In this document: one piece after another, positions 53,393 to 61,198 of the stretch
Numbering within the stretch: the stretch's first letter is position 1
Layout of the letters: each line of letters starts with the position of its first letter
Source: Leeuwenhoekiella polynyae
GTDB taxonomy: Bacteria > Bacteroidota > Bacteroidia > Flavobacteriales > Flavobacteriaceae
Strand: one strand, 5' to 3'
Length of the DNA: 64,000 bases
Assembly: GCF_042683665.1 (NCBI RefSeq)
Contig: NZ_JBHUOO010000012.1
The notes under the pieces: model-generated
Told to the model about the DNA's origin: nothing
Databases searched by the model: none
Seen by the model: the letters and a program-made list of their open reading frames with translations, nothing else
Program-made: the position numbers and the translations under genes

Positions 53393-54370
53393 CTAGGTAG
53401 CAATCCATCTAAATGTGTGATCGCGTTTAGGCACTACAATACGCTGCGAGATCCGTTCTAAGCGATCAGGCAGATTCATTAGATAATCGCGGGCACGCTC
53501 TCCTTTATCGTTAAGCCCTTTAATATCATCAATCTTCCAGTCGATAACTAATGATTTTAAAATGGTGATATAATCTTGTGTGGTATAGACCATTGAGCGT
53601 TGAGCCGCATCAGAAAAATGCTCCCAGAGTTCACCTATTTGCTGGCCACTTTCGCGTAAGAACATTGCAGGCATCACAATTTTATTGCGCATCATAGACT
53701 CAAAAGCCATCATCATTTCACTAGGATCCAGTTCAAAAATACGACGTACAAACTCCATATAAGCAGAAGCATGACGGGCTTCGTCTTTGGCTATGGTATT
53801 ACAAATTTTAGCAAGTTGTTTGTTACCTGATTTACGAGAAAACGAAGCTACACGACGGTGTGATACATTGGTAGCCAACTCCTGAAAGCTGGTGTATACA
53901 AAGTTCTTATACGGGTCCATCCCGGTACCAATATCAAAACCATCACTGATGAGGTATTGCGTACTCACTTCCATCTCGCGCATATTTACACGACCGGATA
54001 GGTATAAATATTTATTTAAAAGATCACCGTGACGGTTTTCTTCGGCCGTCCAGGCGCGTACCCATTTAGACCATCCGTTACCATTTACCTGATCTACACC
54101 CTGTACACTCATCAGCCAGGATTCGTAGGTAGGAAGCGCTTCTTCTGTAATCGTATCACCTACCAAAACGGTAAAAAGGTCGTAATCCATCTCGCGGCAA
54201 AGCTCCTGAATTTCCTTAACATCGTCAATGAATTCCGGGTTTGTCGCATCTGGAAGCATATCAGTAGGCTGCCAGTTTTCTTCAACAGATTTGAGGTATT
54301 TGCCTATCAACTCATCCATAGATTTTCCTATGGTTTGCATGACTTCTAGACGTATATTATTTAATTCCAT
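53393..54370 (-). CDS. Acyl-ACP desaturase (soluble di-iron)
   Basis: A 325-residue cytosolic di-iron enzyme of the stearoyl-ACP desaturase family, which puts a cis double bond into acyl chains bound to acyl carrier protein. Iron ligands are present: EENRH (Glu111, His114), Glu164 in SFQELAT and DEARH (Glu197, His200), with a further Glu in TITEEALP. It needs O2 and ferredoxin. A palindrome about 120 bp upstream is shared with the fabH region. This makes unsaturated fatty acids aerobically and would adjust membrane fluidity. Confidence 0.93.
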   Translation of the reverse strand: MELNNIRLEVMQTIGKSMDELIGKYLKSVEENWQPTDMLPDATNPEFIDDVKEIQELCREMDYDLFTVLVGDTITEEALPTYESWLMSVQGVDQVNGNGWSKWVRAWTAEENRHGDLLNKYLYLSGRVNMREMEVSTQYLISDGFDIGTGMDPYKNFVYTSFQELATNVSHRRVASFSRKSGNKQLAKICNTIAKDEARHASAYMEFVRRIFELDPSEMMMAFESMMRNKIVMPAMFLRESGQQIGELWEHFSDAAQRSMVYTTQDYITILKSLVIDWKIDDIKGLNDKGERARDYLMNLPDRLERISQRIVVPKRDHTFRWIAT

Positions 54371-54438
54371 GGGTATTATGCTAATCGTTAAATGACATAT
54401 GTAGGGTTTGTGCTTAAAAAACGCTTAAGCATCGTGCG

Positions 54439-54446
54439 TAAAGGTA
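54439..54446 (-). promoter_or_regulatory. -7 promoter box candidate of the desaturase gene
   Basis: On the minus strand TACCTTTA is a 7/8 match to TAnnTTTG, 69 bp before the ATG and about 42 bp downstream of the shared palindrome. Confidence 0.35.
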
Positions 54447-54487
54447 GCAGTTTTAGACGGTTTGTACTTTAAATGCTATAAAATCTT

Positions 54488-54503
54488 ACTATGCGTGCAT
54501 AGT
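54488..54503. promoter_or_regulatory. Palindromic operator candidate, copy 1 (desaturase)
   Basis: ACTATGC-GT-GCATAGT, perfect 7-bp arms, 118 bp upstream of the desaturase ATG. Its core ATGCGTGCATAG recurs upstream of fabH at 57997. The presence of the same word at two fatty-acid genes suggests a common regulator. Confidence 0.55.
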
Positions 54504-54562
54504 TTCTAGCTTCTCAGTTTTGTCTTTTAAAAGTTATTCGACTACTTTGATTAAAATTCTTT

Positions 54563-55261
54563 TTACTGATACTTAGAACGTGGTTTATTAGTACGTTTCT
54601 TTTGCACTACATAACCAACAACTACCATTCCTAAAGTCATTTCAGAAGGATCTTGTTTTAAGGCAATTGAAACCTTAGTTTGTTTAGTGTTTAATATCAG
54701 TTTTTTGGTTTCAAAACCTATATACGAACAAATTAGTTTGTCGGATTTATTAAATACTTCCACTGGGATTTTTAAGTTGAAGTTTCCATCAAAATCTGTT
54801 TGAGTAGTTATGTTGGTATTTTCAAGTTGAATAGCTGCTCCCGGTAAAGGGTAATCATTTTGATCCAAAACAGTTCCATTGAATGTAAAGCTTTTGTCAC
54901 TGTTAATTTCAATTACTTGCTGATTCTCTTTTGACTGTTGCTCCTGCTGAGAAGAAACTTTAATTTTCTGAGCTTGCACCGGTTCGCATAAAGCTAAAAG
55001 CGAAGTAAAAGCAGCTGCAATACCTAAATTTCTTAAAGGTTTTTTCTTCGGAATGAAGTAGGTAGTTTCCAGTTGGTCTTTGCGGTATCGCCCACAAATT
55101 TTCTCACCGTTTTTTACCTTATCGGCAATTTGTTTTCGCGACAGCTCAGTAAAATCGACAACTTCTTTTTTACAACTCGCACAAAACCGACCTTGCGAAG
55201 CAGGTGTCATTATCGACCAGTCCTCGTGGCAAGGTTCGGGTATGTTGAGTTTAAAGTGCAT
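54563..55261 (-). CDS. CarboxypepD-like membrane protein with Cys/His N-terminal motif
   Basis: A 232-residue protein. The N-terminal 60 residues (PEPCHEDW...GRFCASCKKEVVDFTELS) carry Cys and His in a pattern that looks like a small zinc-binding module; the form 'C-x-x-C-K-x-V-V-D-F-T' is common in Bacteroidota proteins. A membrane helix follows (about 77-95), then a carboxypeptidase-regulatory-like beta-sandwich (about 128-215; FNGTVLDQNDYPLPGAAIQLENTN, GNFNLKI, CSYIGFETK). The topology would place the Cys module in the cytosol and the beta-sandwich in the periplasm. The function is unknown; a sensor of envelope state is possible. Confidence 0.75.
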   Translation of the reverse strand: MHFKLNIPEPCHEDWSIMTPASQGRFCASCKKEVVDFTELSRKQIADKVKNGEKICGRYRKDQLETTYFIPKKKPLRNLGIAAAFTSLLALCEPVQAQKIKVSSQQEQQSKENQQVIEINSDKSFTFNGTVLDQNDYPLPGAAIQLENTNITTQTDFDGNFNLKIPVEVFNKSDKLICSYIGFETKKLILNTKQTKVSIALKQDPSEMTLGMVVVGYVVQKKRTNKPRSKYQ

Positions 55262-55345
55262 TTTTAAAGTTTAGAAATTAAAGTCTCAGTATATATACTT
55301 ACTGTTTTTATCAGTGTTCACTGCCTACTGAAACTACTTCCTGAA

Positions 55346-57796
55346 CTACTGTTTAATTTCTTCTTGTTTTTTAATTTCGCTTACATCACGGTTTTTTACA
55401 TATTTTTCTAACCATTGATCTTGTTCCCATAACATGTGTAGAATAGATTCTTTAGCTGCATAACCGTGACTCTCTTTAGGTAGCATCACTAATCGTGCCG
55501 TTGCGCCTAATCCTTTTAACGCATTAAAATAACGTTCACTTTGTAATGGGTAGGTCCCGCTGTTGTTATCAGCGACACCGTGAACGAGCAGTAACGGAGT
55601 TTTCATCGTGTCTGCGTGCATAAACGGACTCATATTATAATAGATGTCTGGCGCTTCCCAGTAATTACGCTCTTCAGACTGAAATCCAAAAGGCGTCAGC
55701 GTACGGTTATAAGCTCCGCTTCGGGCGATACCGGCAGCAAAAAGATCAGAATGCGACAATAAGTTTGCGGTCATAAAAGCCCCGTAGGAGTGTCCGCCAA
55801 CGGCTACCTTGTTTCTGTCTATATAACCGAGTTCATCTACAGCATCAATCGCCGCTTTTCCGTTAGCAACCAGTTGTTTGATAAAGGTGTCATTAGGCTC
55901 AGTATCTCCTTCACCCACAATAGGGAACGAAGCATCATCAAGCACCACATAACCACGGGTTACCCAGTATACCATAGAACCGTAATACGGATAGGTAAAC
56001 TCATTGGGGTTTGAGGTGGTTTGCCCGGCGCTGTTTTTGTCTTTGTACTCGGTAGGATAGGCCCAAAGCAACATTGGTTTTTTCTCTTTTTTCTCCATAT
56101 CGTAACCCACCGGTAGGTACAAGGTTCCAGAAAGTTCGAGTCCGTCATCGCGCTTGTACTTGATTACTTCTTTGTGTACATCCTGAATACTCTTAAACGG
56201 ATTCTCAAATCGCGTGATCTGCTTTAAGCTATTATCGTTTAGATCGCGGATGTAATAATTGGGATATTCGGTAGGGGCTTCTATACGAACCAGGATTTTT
56301 CCGGCCTCCATATCAATTGCTTCCTGTAGATTTTCGAGTTTATCGGTGTATTCTGACTCATACATGCGTTCTTTTTCCTGAGTTGCCAAATTCACTTTAT
56401 CTATAAATGGAAACTGTCCGCGGTCGCTAAAACCGTCACCTATCAGGTAAGCGTTTCCATCAATAAGCGTCAGGACGTTTTGTCCATAATCATTTTCTTG
56501 GGTTAGAAAATTTCCGGGATCGCTGTAGGTATCCTGATAATTTCGGTCTGAAATCAATACCGGTTCTGCCGAAGCATCAGCGGGATTGAAGGTATAGGTT
56601 TTGGTATTTCGCGTATTCCACCAGTAATCGTAGGCAACAGCGGTAGAATCATTGCCCCAGGTAATGCCGCTGTAACGGTTTATGGTTTTAATCACTGGTT
56701 TCACAGCACCGGTAAAAGGCGCCTCCTGCATATAAACCTGATCGCGGAAGGGAACATCCACTTCGGGATCTCCTTTGTCTAAAGCCTCAGCCCAAACTAA
56801 AGTGGCCGATTTGTCTGCTCGCCAGTTGAGGCTGCGTTTTCCGGTTTGAGTCGCCATAAACCCCTGTGGTAATTCTTCAATAAGCGGTACTTCATTCACC
56901 ACTTTTACTTCGGTTCCATCCTTTTTATAGACGGTTACGGTTTCAGGAAAGCGGTAGTACGGCACGATATACGAGAAAGGTTTATGAATACTGGTAACCA
57001 TTACATATTCGCCATCGGGCGAAAAGGATACGTTTGTAAACATATCTGCAGTATGCCAGATGGTTGAGGTGCCATCCAAATCTTTTTTTACCAAAACCGA
57101 AGTGGCCAGTTGCTCAAAATTTGCAACGTCGTTGGGGTTCTGCAACAAATCTTGATAGGTGCGGTTTTGCGCTTTAGAACCATCACTGGTAGAAATCGTA
57201 GGACCGGTAGGTACTGCCTCAGCCGTATTGATCAATTCTTTTCGGGTAGCCGGAAGCATATTCAATAACAGACTTTCTCCGTCTTTAAACCAGCTGATGG
57301 GATTGCCCATATTGGCGTTGAGGGTAGCTTCGGTCAATTTACTAACTGAAGCTTTATCCAAATCCAGAATCCAAACTTCAACACCCGAATCTGTGGTGTT
57401 GGTAAGAGCCATTTTGCTTTCGTCCGGAGACCAGCTGAAGTTGCTCAGCTTTGGATTTTTGGGTAGTCCACTAATCTTGCGGGCATCCATCTCGTCAACC
57501 CCTTTGATTTTTACATCATTGTAAAAGGTGGTTCTGCTGCCGATATTGGTTTTTGGATTGATACGTAATCCTCCCAGTCGCAGTTCTTCTTCAGAAAGTT
57601 CGGCGATAGTTTTATAGCTGTCGCGATAGAGTAAAAGCATCGTATCACCTTCAGTATTCATAACTACAGCAGGAGCCCGGGGTACATCTACAAGATCCAT
57701 AATTTCTTTTGGCGGTTTCTGATAGTTGAGATTTACCTGAGCAAATACTGATGTGGTAATCAGCATAATCAGGCTGAGCAGCGTAATTTTTTTCAT
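55346..57796 (-). CDS. Prolyl oligopeptidase family (S9) serine peptidase, exported
   Basis: An 816-residue exported peptidase (signal peptide ending TSVFAQ). The N-terminal two thirds form a beta-propeller-like domain (PKLSNFSWSPDESKMALTN, VSFSPDGEYVMVTS), and the last 250 residues an alpha/beta hydrolase with Ser670 in GGHSYGAF, Asp in VHGVADNN and His in KESHGYA. It is close to the glutamyl endopeptidase-like S9 group found in plants and Bacteroidota. It is probably periplasmic and degrades peptides for nutrition. It is monocistronic as far as can be seen. Confidence 0.92.
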   Translation of the reverse strand: MKKITLLSLIMLITTSVFAQVNLNYQKPPKEIMDLVDVPRAPAVVMNTEGDTMLLLYRDSYKTIAELSEEELRLGGLRINPKTNIGSRTTFYNDVKIKGVDEMDARKISGLPKNPKLSNFSWSPDESKMALTNTTDSGVEVWILDLDKASVSKLTEATLNANMGNPISWFKDGESLLLNMLPATRKELINTAEAVPTGPTISTSDGSKAQNRTYQDLLQNPNDVANFEQLATSVLVKKDLDGTSTIWHTADMFTNVSFSPDGEYVMVTSIHKPFSYIVPYYRFPETVTVYKKDGTEVKVVNEVPLIEELPQGFMATQTGKRSLNWRADKSATLVWAEALDKGDPEVDVPFRDQVYMQEAPFTGAVKPVIKTINRYSGITWGNDSTAVAYDYWWNTRNTKTYTFNPADASAEPVLISDRNYQDTYSDPGNFLTQENDYGQNVLTLIDGNAYLIGDGFSDRGQFPFIDKVNLATQEKERMYESEYTDKLENLQEAIDMEAGKILVRIEAPTEYPNYYIRDLNDNSLKQITRFENPFKSIQDVHKEVIKYKRDDGLELSGTLYLPVGYDMEKKEKKPMLLWAYPTEYKDKNSAGQTTSNPNEFTYPYYGSMVYWVTRGYVVLDDASFPIVGEGDTEPNDTFIKQLVANGKAAIDAVDELGYIDRNKVAVGGHSYGAFMTANLLSHSDLFAAGIARSGAYNRTLTPFGFQSEERNYWEAPDIYYNMSPFMHADTMKTPLLLVHGVADNNSGTYPLQSERYFNALKGLGATARLVMLPKESHGYAAKESILHMLWEQDQWLEKYVKNRDVSEIKKQEEIKQ

Positions 57797-58116
57797 AGTT
57801 TGTGTGCTTATTTTTAAATGGAATATGTTGCACCATATCTACTGAAATCGGTGCAGCACGTCGTGTAGGTAATTTACTCAAAATATACCGGTTTTGAGTT
57901 TGCTCGTTAGAATTTTAGCTAGATAAGTGTTGTTGTCTCCTCTAAAAGAAATGATCGTAGAACCTGAGTACTACGAACTTCTGACTCTAAGTTGTTATGC
58001 GTGCATAGCTAAATGGGAATACTTTAAAGCATTTAAAATTGAAGAAACAGTATATTACGTCCTGTTTAAAAGCTGTCTTGTGACAGATTCTTATTTCAAT
58101 TAGATTTTATTAAACT
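57797..58116. other. Divergent regulatory region S9 peptidase / fabH
   Basis: 320 bp with no coding frame. It carries the second copy of the ATGCGTGCATAG word (57997-58008), 109 bp before fabH, and a weak inverted repeat (GTGCAACA...TGTGCAGCA-like) near the S9 gene. No full TAnnTTTG box was found. Confidence 0.35.
57996..58008. promoter_or_regulatory. Palindromic operator candidate, copy 2 (fabH)
   Basis: TATGC-GT-GCATA with 5-bp arms, sharing the 12-mer ATGCGTGCATAG with the desaturase site. Its centre is about 115 bp before the fabH ATG, close to the 122 bp seen at the desaturase gene. Confidence 0.5.
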
Positions 58117-59124
58117 ATGTATAATTCTCGAATTGCCGGAATGGGCGCTTATGTCCCCGAAAATGTGGTTACCAATGACGACTTGTCTCAAATTATGGAA
58201 ACCAACGATGCCTGGGTACAAGAGCGTACGGGTATCAAAGAACGCCGACACATAAAAGATGGCGATGGAAACAGTACTGCTGTAATGGGCGTAAAAGCGG
58301 CGAAAATCGCTTTAGAACGCGCAAAGATGACTTCGCAGGATATCGATATGATCGTTTTTGCGACGTTGAGTCCGGATTATTATTTTCCAGGATGTGGGGT
58401 GCAGGTGCAGGAACTACTCGATATGCGTACCATACCCGCTCTTGATGTACGTAATCAGTGCAGTGGCTTTGTGTATGCGCTTTCTACGGCAGATCAGTTT
58501 ATCAAGACCGGAATGTATAAAAACATTCTCGTGATTGGTTCTGAAAATCACAGTGGTGGATTGGATATGACCACACGAGGTCGCAGCGTTTCGGTGATTT
58601 TTGGCGATGGGGCAGGAGCTGCAGTGCTTACCCGGGAAGAAGATAACAGCAAAGGTATTTTATCTACGCATCTACACAGTGAAGGCAAGCATGCGCTTGA
58701 ACTCTCGCTTAAAGGTCCCAGTACAATGGAATGGGTGCCCGAGTTGATCGAGAAAAATCCTCAGGAAGATATCCCGTATTACCCCTATATGAACGGACAG
58801 TTTGTATTTAAAAATGCAGTTGTGCGCTTCGCGGAAGTGATTAATGAAGGTCTCGAAAAGAATAACCTTACGGCAAAAGATATCGATATGCTGATCCCAC
58901 ATCAGGCGAATCTGCGAATCTCGCAGTTTGTACAGAAAAAGTTCGGGTTGTCTGACGATCAGGTCTATAATAACATTCAGAAGTACGGAAATACCACAGC
59001 AGCATCAATCCCAATCGCGTTAACCGAAGCTTGGGAAGAAGGGAAAATAAAAGAAGGCGATACGGTAGTCTTAGCTGCTTTTGGTAGCGGATTTACCTGG
59101 GCGAGTGCGATTATAAAATGGTAG
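58117..59124 (+). CDS. fabH: 3-oxoacyl-ACP synthase III (FabH)
   Basis: A 335-residue cytosolic condensing enzyme that joins acetyl- or branched acyl-CoA to malonyl-ACP, the first step of fatty acid chain growth. The catalytic triad is intact: Cys115 (RNQCSGF), His262 (IPHQAN) and Asn292 (YGNTTAAS). The start MYNSRIAGMGAYVPENVVTNDDL is typical. It stands alone, away from plsX/fab genes, so it may be one of several FabH copies or a branched-chain or pathway-specific one. A repeat and a terminator follow. Confidence 0.94.
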   Translation: MYNSRIAGMGAYVPENVVTNDDLSQIMETNDAWVQERTGIKERRHIKDGDGNSTAVMGVKAAKIALERAKMTSQDIDMIVFATLSPDYYFPGCGVQVQELLDMRTIPALDVRNQCSGFVYALSTADQFIKTGMYKNILVIGSENHSGGLDMTTRGRSVSVIFGDGAGAAVLTREEDNSKGILSTHLHSEGKHALELSLKGPSTMEWVPELIEKNPQEDIPYYPYMNGQFVFKNAVVRFAEVINEGLEKNNLTAKDIDMLIPHQANLRISQFVQKKFGLSDDQVYNNIQKYGNTTAASIPIALTEAWEEGKIKEGDTVVLAAFGSGFTWASAIIKW

Positions 59125-59125
59125 A

Positions 59126-59152
59126 GCCCCCTAGCCCCCGAAGGGGGAATTC
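59126..59152. repeat. Short GC-rich intergenic repeat (AGCCCCC type)
   Basis: AGCCCCCTAGCCCCCGAAGG followed by GGGAATT. The inner CCCCC-GAA-GGGGG forms a hairpin. Elements of this form are often dispersed between genes in Flavobacteriia; only one copy is seen in the window. Confidence 0.5.
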
Positions 59153-59163
59153 TTAAAAACTGA

Positions 59164-59190
59164 AAAGAGCAACTGAGTTGCTTTTTTTTA
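59164..59190 (+). terminator. fabH terminator
   Basis: Stem GCAAC/GTTGC with a 3-nt loop and a run of eight T, 45 bp after fabH. Confidence 0.75.
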
Positions 59191-59267
59191 TGTCGACAGT
59201 TTTGATTCTCAAAACTAAAATGTTATACTGAGCATGTAAAATTATATCTGTATTGAAATTTTGTTTT

Positions 59268-59290
59268 GTCACACTGAGCTTGTCGAAGTG
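59268..59290. repeat. Dispersed Flavobacteriia repeat (CACTGAGC...GAAGTG)
   Basis: GTCACACTGAGCTTGTCGAA plus GTG: a short imperfect palindrome (CACT...AGTG) that I know as a common dispersed intergenic word in Flavobacteriia genomes. A degenerate copy (TGTTATACTGAGC) lies 47 bp upstream at 59220-59233. Confidence 0.5.
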
Positions 59291-59359
59291 CAATGTAACC
59301 AAGACTTTTTTATGGATCATCAGTGTTTGGCAAACTCAGACGACAGGAGGTCAAAGAAA

Positions 59360-60376
59360 CTAGCGGGTAAAATTACGATGTTGGGTTGCGGTAAAATAAT
59401 CTCTGAAAATCTGATTGATCACTTGATTTTCACGAGCAGCATTGATCCCCAAATGAGGATAAATCTCAATAATTGCCTGAGAAAGCGCCCTCATCGAAGC
59501 AGCAGCGGTCTCGTGAACATGTTTAATAAAATAAGCAGTAAGACCTTTACCAAGTTCTATTTGTTGTTCAATAGTTTCGGCAAAGGCATTACTGTTTTGA
59601 TTGGCTTTAGTGATGGTATCTTTCAGTGATTTAATATTTAAATCTTTATCAATTTTTAGGACTTCTTCTTTAAAATGGGTAGCCATCCCGATATAATTGA
59701 CCCAGAGCGTCAAATCTGCAAATACCCGAAAATTGACTTTAAAAATAGGATTAGGTAGGTTAAACTGATCGTATTGAAAGCTATCCGCTTCCTCAACCAT
59801 CAAATCATCAATGCTAAAGGAACAGGTGCGTGATGCCTGCATTCCCATCGTATTCCAATCGTCAATAAGATTTACACCTGCTTTGGGAATGACAAAGGAT
59901 TTAAATAGCGGGCTTCCGTCTTCCTGTAGGAGTTCTTTTCCGTTTTCTTTGATTTTTGCGTTTACGGTGACGTGGGTGAGATAGGGGCCTCCGGTGGCAT
60001 ACTTCCAGGTTCCGGAAAGTTTATACTGATCGCCGGTTTTTTCGGCTACGCCAAATAAGCCACCGCTACCGCCCAGAATGGGTTTTTGATGGGTGTCTAT
60101 AAAAATTCGCTGCGCTGTCTCCCGCTTCATGTTTCCTATAAAATAATTGGCACCGCTGCAGAGCGTGACTGTCCAGCCCAGGCTTCCGTCTATTTGAGCG
60201 AGTTCTTTCAGTTTGTGCAGTCCTTCAGTCAGCGTTAATTCTAATCCGCCATGGCTTTTAGGTACCCAGATATTCCAGAGATTTTCACTAGTAATCCATT
60301 CCAGAATCTCCGGACTTAATTTTTTCGCCCCTAAAAGACGTTTGCTAAGCAGTTTGTGGTCTGAGTCGTTGTTCAT
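59360..60376 (-). CDS. Acyl-CoA dehydrogenase-like flavoprotein in the TPP-controlled operon
   Basis: A 338-residue cytosolic flavoprotein of the acyl-CoA dehydrogenase superfamily. The N-terminal helical domain has NIWVPKSHGGLELTLTEGLHKLKELAQIDGSLGW, and the middle beta domain has YKLSGTWKYATGG and a DDWNTMGMQASRTCSFSIDDL region. The layout is closer to the monooxygenase-type branch (DszC, HpaH-like) than to beta-oxidation enzymes, and it is shorter at the C-terminus. The catalytic Glu of true dehydrogenases is not evident. Its start lies 32 bp inside the upstream transporter gene, so both are translated together behind a TPP riboswitch; a role in thiamine salvage is inferred. Confidence 0.75.
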   Translation of the reverse strand: MNNDSDHKLLSKRLLGAKKLSPEILEWITSENLWNIWVPKSHGGLELTLTEGLHKLKELAQIDGSLGWTVTLCSGANYFIGNMKRETAQRIFIDTHQKPILGGSGGLFGVAEKTGDQYKLSGTWKYATGGPYLTHVTVNAKIKENGKELLQEDGSPLFKSFVIPKAGVNLIDDWNTMGMQASRTCSFSIDDLMVEEADSFQYDQFNLPNPIFKVNFRVFADLTLWVNYIGMATHFKEEVLKIDKDLNIKSLKDTITKANQNSNAFAETIEQQIELGKGLTAYFIKHVHETAAASMRALSQAIIEIYPHLGINAARENQVINQIFRDYFTATQHRNFTR

Positions 60377-60947
60377 TTTTAATAAGTTTTCGCCATTTTA
60401 AATAGCCCGAAGTACCCACAATAAATAAGAAAACGGTAAGGCCCGCATAAATGTATAGCTCTTTGTAGATAAGCAGGGGAATGGAAATGATATTACTAAT
60501 GTTGAGGTAGATCCAGTTTTCAATTTTTCTCCTGGCCATCAACCACATTCCTGCCCAGGCAAATGCGCTTACTACAGAATCCAGATAGGGTACATCAGAA
60601 TTGGTATGCTGCGTGAGCCAATAACACATCAACACAAAGCAACCGGCAACAATGCCCGCTGCTTTTAAATGTTCGTTTCGCGTAGCATAGGCGATAGGTG
60701 CCTCGTGTTGTTGTTTGCCAAACTTCCAATACAGCCAACCGTATACGCTCATCACCAAGTAGTAGAGGTGCAGCAATATATCAGCATAGAGTTTAGAATG
60801 GTACAGCACCCACATCCCGATAACTATACTAATAATGCCAAAAATATAATTGTTGGCGTTGTTTTTGCGGGCAAGTAAAACCTGAGTAATACCAAAAGCG
60901 GTACCCAACCATTGTAGCCAAATAAAATTCATAAAAAACTCCTCCAT
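60345..60947 (-). CDS. pnuC: PnuC-family transporter, probably thiamine (PnuT-like)
   Basis: A 200-residue inner membrane protein with seven helices. NNYIFGIISIVIGMWVLYHSKLYADILLHLYYLVMSVYGWLYW and WIYLNISNIISIPLLIYKELYIYAGLTVFLF are the PnuC signatures. The family takes up nicotinamide riboside, riboflavin or thiamine by facilitated diffusion. The TPP riboswitch 70 bp upstream points to thiamine. An internal GGAGGAG eight bases before an ATG at 60932 is a perfect Shine-Dalgarno site, so the true start may be MNFIWLQWLG, five codons in. The 3' end overlaps the next gene by 32 bp. Confidence 0.9.
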   Translation of the reverse strand: MEEFFMNFIWLQWLGTAFGITQVLLARKNNANNYIFGIISIVIGMWVLYHSKLYADILLHLYYLVMSVYGWLYWKFGKQQHEAPIAYATRNEHLKAAGIVAGCFVLMCYWLTQHTNSDVPYLDSVVSAFAWAGMWLMARRKIENWIYLNISNIISIPLLIYKELYIYAGLTVFLFIVGTSGYLKWRKLIKNEQRLRPQTA

Positions 60948-60974
60948 AATACAGAATCAAAAAATGTATTCAAT

Positions 60975-60985
60975 GAGGAGATGAG
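60975..60985 (-). promoter_or_regulatory. Putative riboswitch expression platform (anti-thi-box)
   Basis: On the minus strand UCAUCUCC lies in the leader between riboswitch and pnuC. It can pair with CUGAGAUGA in the ligand-binding core (61080-61072). This mutually exclusive pairing would let TPP control access to the leader; the call is by complementarity only. Confidence 0.4.
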
Positions 60986-61019
60986 CCCGTTAGGTAGAAG
61001 CACACAAGTTGTGTAGCAC

Positions 61020-61112
61020 AAAATCCCTACGCCGGTACTAACCGGATCAGGTGCGAGGTAAAGCCTCTGGGTATCATCTCAGCCTACATTCAATTGAGTA
61101 AGCACCCCATTT
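61020..61112 (-). promoter_or_regulatory. TPP riboswitch (THI element)
   Basis: On the minus strand the conserved parts are in order: GGGGTGC (P2 start), CTGAGAT with ACCC (thi-box core), CACCTGATCCGG, TAGTACCGGCGTAGGGA, with AAAT/ATTT closing P1. This is a complete thiamine pyrophosphate aptamer. It lies 73 bp before the pnuC gene and should lower expression when TPP is abundant. Confidence 0.95.
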
Positions 61113-61140
61113 CTAGTTGTAAAGTTAGGTGTATCTTATT

Positions 61141-61179
61141 AAAAACGCCCTGAAATCAGATGGATTTAGGGCGTTTTTT
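61141..61179 (-). terminator. Terminator of the fumarylacetoacetase gene
   Basis: Stem AAAAACGCCCTGAAATC/GATTTAGGGCGTTTTT (one mismatch) with a 5-nt loop. It follows the fumarylacetoacetase stop by 20 bp. Confidence 0.9.
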
Positions 61180-61198
61180 AAAAGTCTTTTAAAGCCAA

